A DNA stretch of 64,000 bases from Avena insularis (Eukaryota > Streptophyta > Magnoliopsida > Poales > Poaceae). The notes below the pieces were generated by a model. That model was not told the DNA's origin. It did no database searches and saw nothing but the letters and a program-made list of their open reading frames with translations. A program made the translations under genes and the position numbers. Shown here one piece after another: positions 46,061-58,216 of this stretch; the stretch's first letter is position 1, and each line of letters begins with the position of its first letter. The DNA is taken from positions 169,852,927 through 169,916,926 of the forward strand of contig CM042691.1 of assembly GCA_023614405.1 (NCBI GenBank). Direction: 5' to 3'.

Positions 46061-46880
46061 TCAGATAGGGACGGCTTTGCAAATTTTCCTAGCTTTGGTG
46101 GTTGAACCAGGTATTTGAACAATCATAACATGGTTCAATTTGGTTGGATGAATCTTACTAGTGCATGCAAATTCTTCAGTAAAAAATGAGTGCGATTCTC
46201 CAGAATCAAACAACACTCTTGCAAGTACCGAGTTAATAGAAAACATACCCAGCATGACATTTGGAGCTTCTTGGGCTTCTCCAGCATGCATGAGAAAGAG
46301 ATGGCCGTTGCGGTTGAGCGAATTCCCCGGGGGAAACCTTCTTCCGGGCTGAACACGACGCTGCTGCTGAGCTGGGGCATTTGCGTTGGGGGCTGCGACA
46401 ATCTTCTTGGGGAACTCATTGGAATAGTGACCCTTGGTTCCACATTCATAACAAGTCACTTGCGACTTGTCCTTTGCTGCAACAGGAACAACATTGCTTC
46501 CAGTCCTTGGGGCAGTGTTGGTGTTGGTGGCGACATTGTTGTTGTTGAACTTGGGTGGGGAACGGTTGAAATTGCTGCGGTTGTTGTGGTTTCCTTCGGG
46601 CCTTGGGTTTCTACGGTTGGGATAGGTCGGACGGTTCATCGGGGGTCTGTTGGTTCTTGGGGGAAATCCTGGAGATGGGTTGGGGTGATACTTTGGTGTA
46701 TGGTGGGTTCCTGGTTGATGCATCATGCGACGCTTTCGGTTCTCATTAGCTTGGTTGATCTTTCCTTCCATCTGAATGGCAGAGTCAACTAAGGCTTCAA
46801 TATCAGCAAAGGGGATATTGACTAACACTGTCTGCATCATCATCATGTAGACCATTCAGGAATCTCTCTTTCTTCTGGTG
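46061..46880 (-). pseudogene. gag: Tekay-like gag C-terminus and protease, 5'-truncated
   Basis: Minus-strand frame from 46855, with another frame recognisable up to about 46880 (KFHQKKERFLNGLHDD). It carries the end of the gag capsid, a Pro/Asn/Arg-rich linker, and a zinc knuckle CYECGTKGHYSNEF in which the last Cys is replaced by Phe. The protease signature VLFDSGESHSFF (D-S-G) follows. The gag start is missing because the deletion joins this point to the LTR. The plus-strand frame 46190-46792 is a shadow. Confidence 0.85.
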
Positions 46881-46888
46881 AAATTTGG

Positions 46889-48274
46889 TGAAATTCCAGC
46901 CACCTGGTGCTCACCTTGCTCCGGGAGTGAGTGGGTGTGATCAGTGAGAGGTGGGAAGTGAGCTGGTGTGAAGAAAACGAGCGGGGGAGGTCTCCTTTTA
47001 TAGTGGCTGAAGGGGACCGAATGACACGGGTGGAGCTCGTCGGTGTCGACGGCACAGAGTGCTACTAGCATGGGCGACGATAGGGGGCGGTGCTGTCCTC
47101 CCTGGAAAAGCTCAACAGCGCGATGGAGAGGCATGGGGCGGTGCGAGATGGTCAAAACGTCGGGGCGCTCTGGCGGGTCCGACGGTGATTTTAATGGCGC
47201 AGAACATCTACGGTCCGCGCGGCGGCGAACAGGCATGTCCGCGGGGTTGCTGGGGTGCTGGCTATCACGCACGCAAGCGGCAAGGGCGGCGCGCGGTCTG
47301 TGGGCTTGTGTCGCGGTTGGCACACTGGCGCGCTCTCGGCTCACACGCAGAGGAACTGGGAGCGTGCTTGGCGGGTGGTCTAGTGGCTGGTTGCGCTCGA
47401 GGCTTGGACAAGGAGTGGCGGTGGACGGTTCTGCGTGTCCCAGACAAGGTTGGCGAGGCTAGTTCTTCCTCTAGCTCGCTGGCGACATGAGGGTGACAAT
47501 AGTGCTCTCGGCATGCTCACCATTAATGGCTAGGCTTGTTCACAGTGGTGCTAAAGCTAGTTAGATTACTTTGATCATCTACTGGGAGTGTAGAGTAAGC
47601 TATAGAGGGAGCAAGTTAGGCACTGATCACTGCTCACTATAGTGTTTTGTGTTTGTTTGTTTGCTTGCTACAAACAAGGTGTTTGATGAAATGGCCGAAT
47701 GAAATTCAAATTTGAATTTTGGATTCAAACTTGGTGAGTTTTCTAGGCACATACTAGGGAGTATCTGGTTAGTTGGATTGGTCAAGGGGCACTGCTTTGG
47801 TCTGGTTTTGAAAATGTGTGATCTTCACATATGTTAAAGATTCAATTTTGAATTGTCATTCGAATAGGGTTGCTAAATGTTTCTGCAAGTTTGAAAGGTG
47901 GGCTTTGATTCACTTTTACTTGGTCTAGCAAGGGGTGAAAAGAATTGGAAAATTTTCTATTTGGAATCTTGGACTAGAAACACTCAAAGTGACCTAGTGA
48001 GCAAGATTGGCAAAAATGACCATTTGCCTTATTTGATTTGTTTTTGATTTTCTCTTGATTTGTTTCTTCTTGGAAATGTTTTAGATGATGTTATATTCAT
48101 CTTTGAACCATTCCTTACTATTTAGTTGAATCACACAAGTCCATTCATGCATTTATCAAATCATCACATACACACATGCATTCATTTGGTTTTTATTTAA
48201 TCAAAGTTTTTGTTAACCCTAATTTTAGTAATTAGAGTTTGGTGATCATTGTTTCATATTTTTGGAATGTTACA
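46889..48274 (-). repeat. Truncated 5' LTR of the Tekay-like element
   Basis: Matches 41514-42897 of the left LTR from TGAAATT onward, with scattered substitutions and small indels. The outer end is intact and followed by GCTTA. The inner 2.65 kb of LTR, the primer-binding site and the gag start are absent. Confidence 0.92.
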
Positions 48275-48407
48275 GCTTACCATATATTGCCTTGGCAGCT
48301 GCCATGAACTTCTCTGCCATAGCCTTCTCTCGTGACGCCGTGGCAGCTGCAAGCTGATGCTCACGGTCTTTAGCCTCCTTCTGCTGACGCTGGAGGGCCT
48401 CTACAGC

Positions 48408-50302
48408 TGTAGGGATTCGTAGCATGGAAAACAAAAATTTTCTATCGCATACAAACAAACAAGCCAAGATCTATCTAATAGATTGTAGCAACGAGTCGAT
48501 GGAATAACTCACCCTCGAAGATTCCAAAGTGTTTAACGAGAGCGGATTCTCGTAGGTGATGTAGTCGTACTCTTCCCGATCTCAAGATCGCGTAGACGTT
48601 CCTTCCGGCGCTGCGTTCCGGCAGCGCTCCCACAGTCGATCACATGTTCGGTACTCGACGAAGACCTTCCTCTCCCTTGTTCCAGCAGGCAGCGGAGGTT
48701 GTAGCACTCTCCTCGCGATTCCGGCAGCACAACGGCGTGGTACCGGAAGTAGAGGGGAGATCTCGCAGGGCTTCGCCTTAAGGCGGAGCGAGTATGGTGG
48801 AGTATGAGAGAGCCCTCGACGATCTAGGGTTTAGACACGCCGAGGAGGGGGCTAGGCCGGCGGCTAAGGTTGCTAGGCGGCGGCGGCAGCAGGTGGCGGC
48901 GCCGGCGACTTAGGGTTTGGAGGCGGGGATCTTGTGTGTCTAGGAGGGGAGCCCTGCCCCTCCTTATATAGGTGGAGGGGCCGGCCGGCCAAGGGAAGGG
49001 GAGTCCCTCCCCAACTCGGCTTGGAGGTAGGCCGGCGGTGGAGGAGGGACTCCTCCCCAACTCGGTTTCCTCCTCCTTCCCCACTTCCCAAAAATAGCCG
49101 TTTGACTTTCAAACTTGGCGTTTGACTTTTCAAACTAGGATTTGAATAAACCCTCTATTTTGTTCAGCGATGACACCGAGTACATAATGCAATCATACCA
49201 ACTTGATATAACACATTCATGTACCCTTCCTCCGAGTGCTAGGACATTCCGGAGCCTTCTAGAACATTCCCGATGAAAACACCGGAACCATTCTCCAACT
49301 CCGAAACGAGACTTTCCTTATATGAATCTTATTCTCCGGACCATTCCGGATCTCCTCGTGATATCCCAAATCCCATTCGATACTCCGAACAACATTCGGA
49401 CTCTTTCTCATCACTCCATAACTACTCAAACAACGTCGAATCCTTAAGTGTGTCTCCCTACGGTTCGTGAATTATGCGGACATGATCGAGACACTTCTCC
49501 GAACAATAACCAATAGAGGAATCTGGAAATTCATATGGCTCCCACATATTTCTACGATTACTTTGCGATCGAATGAACCACCTACATACGATATCAATTT
49601 CCCTTTATCTCACGATAGTTTACTTATCCGAGGTTATGATCGTCGGTATCTCTGCATACCTTGTTCAACCTCGTTACCGATAAGTACTCTTTTATCGTTC
49701 CCGTGATATGTGATCCCTTGTGAGCCAGTCACATGCTTGCAAGCTAATTGGATGACATTTCACCGAGAGGGCCCAGAGTATATCTATCCGTCATATGGAT
49801 GGACAAATCCCACTCTTGATCCATGTGTTTCAACCAATACTTTCCGAACAGTCAATGCCACCTTTATAGCCACCCAGTTACGGTGTGGTGTTTGATGTCA
49901 TCAAAGCATCCATCCGGTAAGGGTGATATGCATGATCTCATGGTCGAAGGAATTAGATTACTATGTATCAGAAAGCATATAGCAATTGAACTATTAAAAT
50001 GACTTGATCTTTATGCTACGCTTATCTATAGGAGTATGTCCACCATATCATTCTCCTAACGATATGATCTTGTTGTTAATAACATCTCAATGTTCATGAT
50101 AGGGAAACCACAATCATTTATTAACCAACAAGCTAGTGATATATAAATGCTTTACTAGGGACTTCAATTTAAGTTTACAGATCATAGAAGTATTAATGTT
50201 TCCCTGTTAATACTATTATAGTATGAATGTAAACATTTATCACAAACACAAAGATATAATAATAACTATATTTATTATTGCCTCTAGGGCATATCTCCAA
50301 CA
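48408..50302 (-). repeat. 3' LTR of the Angela-like element
   Basis: 1895 bp with TG...CA ends. On the minus strand a CCTATATAAGG box lies near 48961-48973. The adjoining 50303-50315 is the polypurine tract. Open frames inside it (for example 48824-49133, 49273-49706) recur in the other LTR and are unsupported. Confidence 0.95.
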
Positions 50303-50336
50303 GTCTCCCACTTGCACTAGAGTCATCTAATCTAGA

Positions 50337-50984
50337 TTACATGGTAATATACCGAACACCCATGGCAGTTTGGTGTTGGTCATGTTTTGCCCTCCGGAGA
50401 GGTTTAGTCAACGGATCCGCCACATTCAGATATGTGTGTACTTTGCAAATCTTTATATCCCCATCTTGGATATGTTCTCGAATAGCGTGAAAACGTAGCT
50501 TGATGTGCTTCAGCTTCTTGTGTGACCTTGGTTCTTGCGCATTGGCTATGGCGCCCATGTTATCACAGTAGATAGACATTGGTTCCAGCGCACTAGGAAC
50601 CACACCCAGCTCTGTAATGAACTCTTTCATCCATATCGCTTCTTGTGAAGCCTCCAAAGCAGCCATGTATTCCGATTCAGTTGAAGATCTCGCCACAACG
50701 CTTTGCTTTGCACTCCTCCAGCTAACTGCTGCACCATTCAATATAAATACGTATCCAGATTGTGATTTAGAATCATCCGGATCGGTGTTCCAACTAGCAT
50801 CGGTGTAACCATTAAGAACGAGCTGTTCATCACCTCCATAAGAAAGAACCATATCCTTAGTTCTTCTCAAGTACTTAAGGATGTTTTTGACCACTGTCCA
50901 ATGATCCACTCCTGGATCACTTTGATATCTGCTAGTTAAACTAACAAAGATATGCAATGTCGGGTCTAGTACATAGCATGGCAT
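50337..50984 (-). pseudogene. pol: Angela-like RNase H
   Basis: A 215-codon frame with YTDASWNTDPDDSKSQSGYV (first Asp), STESEYMAALEASQEAIWM (Glu) and IYCDNMGAIANAQEP (Asp), followed by LRFHAIREHI and VADPLTKPL, the complete copia RNase H. It is shifted relative to the RT frame upstream, so polyprotein synthesis would stop before it. The domain itself looks intact. Confidence 0.88.
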
Positions 50985-51060
50985 ACATTAGAGATCCTAT
51001 GGCTGAGGCATAGGAGTCTTACTCATCCTTTCTCTATCTTACGCGATCGGACTTTGAGTT

Positions 51061-53169
51061 TTACTCAAGGTCGATTAGCAACATGGGCAAGAACCCTTTC
51101 TTGCTATCTTCCATTCCAAACCTCTTTAGAACTTTGTCCAAATATGTATTTTGTGACAATGATATTTGGCGTCTTGATCTATCTCTATAAATCTTTATGC
51201 CTAATATGTAAGCTGCTTCGCCAAGATCTTTCATTGAAAAACTATTATTCAAATATTCCTTGACACTATTAAGAAGGTCTACATCATTCCCAATCAACAA
51301 TATGTCATCTACATACAGTATTAAGAATGCTACAGAGCTCCCACTCACTTTCTTGTAAATACAAGCTTCTCCATAAGTTTGTATAAAACCAAAACTTTTG
51401 ATCACCTTATCAAAACGTTGATTCCAACTTCGGGATGCTTGCTTCAATCCATAGATGGACCGTTGAAGTTTTCATACCTTGTTAGCATCTTTAGGATCGA
51501 CAAAACCTTTGGGTTGCATCATATACAACTCTTCATCAATGTCTCCATTGAGGAATGCTGTTTTGACATCCATCTGCCATATCTCATAATCATAATATGC
51601 AGCGATTGCTAACATAATCCTCACAGACTTTAGCTTCGCTACTGGTGATAAAGTCTCATAGTAGTCAACTCCTTGAATTTGTCGAAACCCCTTTGCGACA
51701 AGTCGAGCTTTATAGACAGTAACATTACCATCAACATCTGTTTTCTTCTTGAAAATCCATTTGTTCTCGACAGCCTTCCGGCCATCCGGTAAGTCCACCA
51801 AAGTCCATACTTGGTTTTCGTACATGGATCCAATCTCGGATTTCATGGCTTCTTGCCATTTATTGGAATCTGGGCTCATCATCGCTTCCTCATATGTCTC
51901 AGGGTCATCGGTGTTGTCCACCAACATGACACTCATAACAGGATCATACCAATCTGGAGTGGTACGAGTTCTCATTGACCTGCGAGGCTCTGTAGCAACT
52001 TCAACCGAAGTTTCATGATCATCATCATTAGCTTCCTCTCTAACTGGTGTAGGCATCACAGGAACTTCTTCCGGTGCTGCGCTACTCGCAATTTCGAGAG
52101 AAGGTTCGACAACCTCGTCGAGTTCTACTTTCCTTCCAGTCACTTCTTTCGAGAGAAATTCCTTCTCTAGAAAGGATCCATTCTTGGCAACAAAGATTTT
52201 GCCTTCGGATCTATGATAGAAGGTATACCCAATAGTTTCCTTTGGGTATCCTATGAAGACGCATTTTTCCGCTTTGGGTTCAAGCTTGTCCGGCTGTAAC
52301 TTCTTTACATAGGCTTCGCAAACCCAAACTTTAAGGAACGACAATCTAGGTTTCTTCCCAAACCATAATTCATATGGTGTCGTTTCAACGGATTTAGATG
52401 GTGCCCTATTTAAAGTGAATGCGACTATTTCTAATGCATAACCCCAAAATGATAGCGGTAAATCTGTAAGTGACATCATAGAACAAACCATATCTAAGAG
52501 AGTTCGATTACGACGTTCGGACACACCATTACGCTGTGGTGTTCCTGGCGTTGTCAATTGTGAAAGTATTCCGCATTTCTTCAAATGCTCGCCAAACTCG
52601 TAACTTAGATATTCACCTCCACGATCAGAACGTAGAAATTTAATATTCTTGTTACGTTGATTCTCTACCTCACTTTGAAATTCCTTAAACTTCTCGAAAG
52701 TTTCGGACTTATGTTTCATGAAATAGATATACCCATATCTACTCAAGTCATCTGTGAAGGTAAGAACATAACGATAACCACCGCGCGATGCTACACTCAT
52801 TGGACCACACACATCGGTATGTATGATTTCCAATAAATCCGTAGCTCGCTCCATCATACCAGAAAATGGAGTCTTAGTCATTTTACCCATCAGACATGCT
52901 TCGCATCTATCAAGTGATTCGAAATCAAGTGATTCAAGAAGTCCATCGGAATGGAGTTTCTTCATACGCTTCACTCCAATGTGACCAAGACGACAGTGCC
53001 ACATATAGGTCGAGTTATCGCTCGATTTCAAACGTTTAGCCTCAATGTTATTAATATGTGTATTTCCACTATCGAGATTCAATAAGAATAGACCATCTAT
53101 CAAAGGTGCATGTGCATAAAACATATTACTCATATAAATCGAACAACCATTATTCTCGGACTTAAACAA
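51061..53169 (-). pseudogene. pol: Angela-like integrase and reverse transcriptase, two frame-linked blocks
   Basis: The frame 53169-51472 is open for 565 codons. It has the integrase finger MWHCRLGHIGVKRM with CEACLMGKMTKTPF; a D-D-E core (HTDVCGPMS, LRSDRGGEYL, NGVSERRNRTLL); an acidic linker; and the RT N-terminus (NKWIFKKKTD, QMDVKTAFLNGDIDEELYM). A stop at about 51472-51474 stands where relatives have a Cys codon. The same frame then continues to 51061 with QRSIYGLKQASRSWNQRFDK and the catalytic ILYVDDILLIGND. It ends near 51061, after which a frameshift separates RNase H. Catalytic residues are intact, so one stop and one frameshift are the main lesions. Confidence 0.93.
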
Positions 53170-53178
53170 GTAACCGTC

Positions 53179-54310
53179 TCACAATAAACAAGATCCCGAT
53201 ATAATGTTCATGCTTAACGCAGGCACCAAATAACAATTATTTAAGTATAAAACTAATCCTGATGGTAGATGAAGGGGTAGCGTGCCGACCACGATCACAT
53301 CAACCTTTGATCCGTTTCCCACGCGCATCGTCACCTCGTTCTTCGCTAGCTTCCGTTTTATTCTGCAGCACCTGTTTCGAGTTACAAATATGAGCAACCG
53401 AACCAGTATCAAATACCCAGGCACTACTACGAGTACTAGTGAGATACACATCAATAACATGTATATCAGATATACCTTTCTTCTTGATGTTGCCGTTCTT
53501 CAAATCTGCCAAGTACTTTGGGCAATTCCGCTTCCAGTGACCTTCTCCCTTGCAGTAAAAGCACTCAGTATCAGGCTTAGGTCCAGCCTTGGTCTTCTTT
53601 GTTGGCGTGGTAACTTTCTTACCACCCTTCTTGAAGTGTCCCTTCTGCTTAGACTTGCCTTTCTTGAATTTGGTGGTCTTATTGACCAACAACACTTGGT
53701 GCTCTTTCTTGATCTCCACTTCTGCAGATTTCAACATGGCAAAGAGTTCTGGTAACGTCTTGTTCATGTTTTGCATGTTGTAGTTCATCACAAAGTTCTT
53801 GTAACTTGGTGGTAGTGATTGGAGGACACGGTAAATCCCCAAAGCATTAGGAATCACAATACCCAAGCTTTGAAGTTTGTTTGCGTGCCCAGACATCTTA
53901 AGCACATGCTCACCTTGTGAGCTGCCCTCTTCCATCTTGCAGTTAAAGAACTTTTCAGAAGCCTCATAGCTTTCAATTGCCGCATGAGTCTCAAAAATCA
54001 ATTTGAGATCCTCGACAATATCATATGGGTCTGAATTCTCAAACCTTTTCTGAAGCTCCGATTCTAAACCATACAAGATAGCACACTGAACTGTGGAGTA
54101 CTGAGTCTTCTGAGTGAGGTAAACATTCTTTACTTCATCGGCAGCATCAGCTGCAGGTGGGTCACCCAGCGGTGCATCCAGCACATAGGTCAAATTACCC
54201 ACTGTGAGGACAATCCTCAAATTGCGGAACCAATCCGTGAAGTTGCTTCCATTGTTTTTCAACTTTTCTTTCTCTAGGAACGCATTAAAATTGATGGTAG
54301 GGGCTGCCAT
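53179..54310 (-). pseudogene. gag: Angela-like gag and protease
   Basis: Starts at the ATG at 54310 (MAAPTINFNAFLEKEKLK), preceded by a leader from the primer-binding site at 55499. The capsid part is followed by a Lys-rich stretch and an intact CCHC knuckle, CFYCKGEGHWKRNC, then the protease AWVFDTGSVAHICNS (D-T-G). Near 53370 the reading shifts into the frame 53460-53179 (MRVGNGSKVDVIVVGTLPL, then NCYLVPALSMNIIS), which finishes the protease. One frameshift and one stop at about 53176 separate it from integrase. Confidence 0.9.
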
Positions 54311-55486
54311 TGATCTACAACATATTTGCAATAGTTTAGACTAAGTTTATGACAAAGTGAGTTCAAATTAATAATAAAATTAATCTAGGTGAACTCCCAC
54401 TCAAAACAATATCCCTCACATTGTTTTAGTGATCACACGAACCAAATCCACCACATCAACACCGATCATCACGAGAGTTGATATAGTTTCAATGGCGAAC
54501 AATCGACATGTTCATCATATCTACTATATGATTCATGCTTTACCTTTCGGTGATCCGTGTTCCGAGACCATGTCTGTACATGCTAGGCTCGTCAAGATCA
54601 AACCTTAGTTTCCGCATGAGAAAATCTGGCTTGCTCACGTTGTATACACTTGCAGAATCTAACACACCCGATCATCACGTGGTGCTTCGAAACAACAAGC
54701 TTTAGCAACGGTGCTAACTAAGGGTGAACACTTTATGACTTGAAATTCATGTGCATGAGGGATCATCTTATAATGCTACCGTCGTCTACTAAGCAATACA
54801 AGATGCATAAAGGATTAACATCACATGCAATTCATAATATGTGATATGATATGGCCTTTCTTCTTTGTGCTTCCGATCTCCATCTTCTAGCACAAACATG
54901 ATCTCCATCATCACTGACATTGCATCAAGGTCAATGACGCTTCTCCATGGTTGTCGTCCACCGGCTTCAACTATTACAACTACTTTGAATAGACACGCGG
55001 GTCTTAACATAAATTAAAGACAACCATATGGCTCCTGCCGGTTGCCAACTTACAATAAGGAACATTGCATACATCAAATATAATCACAATCATGGCCATA
55101 TCACATCACAACACACCCCTGCAAAACAAAGTTAGACACCTCTACTTTCTTTGCATATTTTACGTGGTTTGGGGCTTTCAATAAGTGTCGTTCTAACTTA
55201 CGAACAAGAACAACAACATTGATACTAGCATTGTTAATCAGCCGTTGTAAATTGGATCTTAACTATGCTAGGAGAAACAGGCACCCGCAAAGCCACTTAT
55301 GCAATACAAGTTGCATATCAAGCGTGGAGCAAGTCTCATGAACGATGTCATGTAAGGTTCGCCCGGGCCGCTTCATCCAAACATCCCGCAAGATGCAAAG
55401 TACACAAGAAGCAATCGACAATAAAAGCATCAACGCCCACAATGACCATTGTGTTCTACTCGTGCAACAAATCTACATATAGACAC
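54311..55486 (-). other. Untranslated leader of the Angela-like element
   Basis: A 1.2-kb region between primer-binding site and gag, long as in BARE-type elements. No coding frame is supported on either strand (the frames at 54789-55010 and 55265-55600 show nothing). Confidence 0.7.
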
Positions 55487-55499
55487 GGCTCTGATACCA
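55487..55499 (-). promoter_or_regulatory. Primer-binding site of the Angela-like element
   Basis: TGGTATCAGAGCC on the minus strand, one base inside the 5' LTR. It is a perfect complement to the initiator methionine tRNA 3' end. Confidence 0.92.
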
Positions 55500-55500
55500 C

Positions 55501-57424
55501 TGTAGGGATTCGTAGCATGGAAAACAAAAATTTTCTATCGCATACAAACAAACAAGCCAAGATCTATCTACTAGATTGTAGCAACGAGTCGATGGAATAA
55601 CTCACCCTCGAAGATTCCAAAGTGTTTAACGAGAGCGGATTCTCGTGGGTGATGTAGTCGTACTCTTCCCGATCTCAAGATCGCGTAGACGATCCTTCCG
55701 ACGCTGCGTTCCGGCAGCGCTCCTGCAGTCGGTCACACGTTCAGTACTCGACGAAGACCTTCCTCTCCCTTGTTCCAGCAGGCAGCGGAGGTTGTAGCAC
55801 TCTCCTCGCGATTCCGGCAGCACAACGGCGTGGTACCGAAAGTAGAGGGGAGATCTCGCAGGGCTTCGCCTTAAGCCGGAGCGAGTATGGTGGAGTATGA
55901 GAGAGCCCTCGATAATCTAGGGTTTAGACACGCCGAGGAGGGGGCCAGGCCGGAGGCTAGGGTTGCTAGGCGGCGGCGGCGGTTTGCCCTAGGGCGGCGG
56001 CAGCGGCAGCAGGTGGCGGCGCCGGCGGCTTAGGGTTTGGAGGCGGGGATCTTGTGTGTCTAGGAGGGGAGCCCTGCCCCTCCTTATATAGGTGGAGGGG
56101 CCGGCCGGCCAAGGGAAGGGAAGTCCCTCCCCAACTCGGCTTGGAGGTGGACCGGCGGTGGAGGAGGGACTCCTCCCCAACTCGGTTTCCTCCTCCTTCC
56201 CCACTTCCCAAAAATAGCCGTTTGACTTTCAAACTTGGCGTTTGACTTTTCAAACTAGGATTTGAATAAACCCTCTATTTTGTCCAGCGATGACACCGAG
56301 TACATAATGCAATCATACCAACTTGATATAACACATTCATGTACCCTTCCCCTCCGGAGTGCCGGACATTCTGGAACCTTCTAGAACATTCCCGATGAAA
56401 ACACCGGAACCATTCTCCAACTCCGAAACGAGACTTTCCTTATATGAATCTTATTCTCCGGACCATTCCGGATCTCCTCGTGATATCCCGAATCCCATTC
56501 GAGACTCCGAACAACATTCGGACTCTTTCTCATCATTCCATAACTACTCAAACAACGTCGAATCCTTAAGTGTGTCTCCCTATGGTTCGTGAATTATGCG
56601 GACATGATCGAGACACTTCTCCGAACAATAACCAATAGAGGAATCTGGAAATTCATATGGCTCCCACATATTTCTACGATTACTTTGCGATCGAATGAAC
56701 CACTTACATACGATATCAATTTCCCTTTGTCTCACGATTGTTTACTTATCCGAGGTTATGATCATCAGTATCTCTGCATACCTAGTTCAACCTCGTTACC
56801 GATAAGTACTCTTTTCTCGTTCCCGTGATATGTGATCCCTTGTGAGCCAGTCACATGCTTGCAAGCTAATTGGATGACATTTCACCGAGAGGCCCCAGAG
56901 TATATCTATCCGTCATATGGATGGACAAATCCCACTCTTGATCCATGTGTTTCAACCAATACTTTCCGAACAGTCAATGCCACCTTTATAGCCACCCAGT
57001 TACGGTGTGGTGTTTGATGTCATCAAAGCATCCATCCGGTAAAGGTGATATGCATGATCTCATGGTTGAAGGAATTAGATTACTATGTATCAGAAAGCAT
57101 ATAGCAATTGAACTATTAAAATGACTTGATCTTTATGCTACGCTTATCTATAGGAGTATGTCCACCATATCATTATCCTAACGATATGATCTTGTTGTTA
57201 ATAACATCTCAATGTTCATGATAGGGAAACCACAATCATTTATTAACCAACAATCTAGTGATGTATAGAGGCTTTACTAGGGACTTCAATTTAAGTTTAC
57301 AAATCACACAAGTATTAATGTTTCCCTGTTAATACTATTATAGCATGAATGTAAACATTTATCACGAACACAAAGATATAATAATAACTATATTTATTAT
57401 TGCCTCTAGGGCATATCTCCAACA
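55501..57424 (-). repeat. 5' LTR of the Angela-like element
   Basis: 1924 bp, the partner of 48408-50302. It carries about 30 extra bases of CGGCGG-type sequence near 55977-56008, absent from the other LTR. On the minus strand a CCTATATAAGG promoter box lies near 56081-56093. Confidence 0.95.
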
Positions 57425-58072
57425 ACAGCATCCTTCGCCTGTTTCTCCGCTTTGCCGAGACTCTTTTCAGATTGCGGAGAGCATCGTTTTTATCATCTGC
57501 AGCATTGGGCTATAAAGGCCGAACACAAGAAAAATTCTAGAGCACACGAAACCAAGCAAAAGAAACCTACGCACCTCGGAGCTTCTTGATCTCTCCTTCC
57601 AACGAAAGGTGTTGCTCGATCAAGCGGTTGGCATCACGCACAAAGAGCTGCGAAGAAAACAACAAGAGTGATGAATAAAAAGGCTCGGGGGCTCACCCCA
57701 CACAAAATACAAAAGACACTTACGTGGTCTGCTGTGGACTCTGGAGGTTTTATTATCGTCTTCCGCATAACAAGTGAACGAGCCTCCCGCCTCGCGGATC
57801 TCGAGTCCTCGTCATCGGAGTTGGCCACCATCTTGGGGAACGAAGACGTCGGCTTCGATTCCGTGATCATTTCTTCGGGCTCCTCGTTGAGGGACTCCTC
57901 CGAATGATGACTACTAGCACTTACAAAGAGCCAAATCAACAAACAAGCTAATACTTAGAACATCAACAAAATAACAAGATCTAATTAGAGCAACTTACGA
58001 TGGTATGCCTGACAGGTTAGAGACATGAGCCTCCTTCTCCTTCTCCTTCTCCTTCTTCTTCTTCTTCTTCTC

Positions 58073-58216
58073 CTTCTTCTTCTTCTTCTTCTTCTTCTTC
58101 TTCTTCTTCTTCTTCTTCTTCTTCTTCTTCTTCTTCTTCTTCTTCTTCTTCTTCTTCTTCTTCTTCTTCTTCTTCTTCTTCTTCTTCTTCTTCTTCTTCT
58201 TCTTCTTCTTCTTCTT
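58073..58216. repeat. (CTT)48 microsatellite encoding poly-Lys on the minus strand
   Basis: An uninterrupted CTT run of 144 bp, preceded at 58031-58072 by interrupted CTT/CTC units. It lies inside the second exon of the Tat antisense gene in the Lys (AAG) frame, so it encodes about 48 consecutive lysines plus a flanking Lys/Glu mix. The poly-Leu frame on the other strand is a shadow. Confidence 0.97.

Larger units (their letters stand above)
38865..48274 (-). mobile_element. Tekay/Del-like chromodomain Gypsy retrotransposon, 5' LTR truncated
   Basis: The outer ends are flanked by GCTTA (38860-38864 and 48275-48279). The left LTR (3' LTR) is 4033 bp. The right one keeps only 1386 bp because an internal deletion fused LTR sequence to gag at about 46889. 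On the minus strand the order is gag-protease (46880-46061), RT (45706-44903), RNase H and integrase (44887-43125) and a chromodomain-like tail (to about 42940), followed by a purine tract and the LTR beginning TGTAACATCCC. Long LTRs and a chromodomain fit the Tekay/Del chromovirus branch. The loss of the primer-binding site and 5' gag makes it defective. Confidence 0.93.
48408..57424 (-). mobile_element. Angela/BARE-1-like copia retrotransposon, 9.0 kb, nearly complete
   Basis: LTRs of 1895 bp (48408-50302) and 1924 bp (55501-57424) are flanked by ACAGC (48403-48407 and 57425-57429). On the minus strand the LTR begins TGTTGGAGATATGCCCTAGA and ends CGAATCCCTACA, a signature I associate with BARE-1, WIS and Angela of Triticeae and relatives. 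A perfect TGGTATCAGAGCC primer-binding site and a GTGGGAGAC polypurine tract are present. The coding order is gag, protease, integrase, RT, RNase H. Only a handful of stops and frameshifts are seen, the fewest of any element here, so it is probably the youngest large insertion. Confidence 0.96.

Noticed and set aside
46190..46792. 200-codon plus-strand frame
   Set aside because: It is antisense to the recognisable gag and zinc knuckle of the Tekay-like element.
49273..49895. Open frames within the Angela-like LTRs, repeated at 56359-57017
   Set aside because: They recur only because the LTR is duplicated, and they lack protein motifs.
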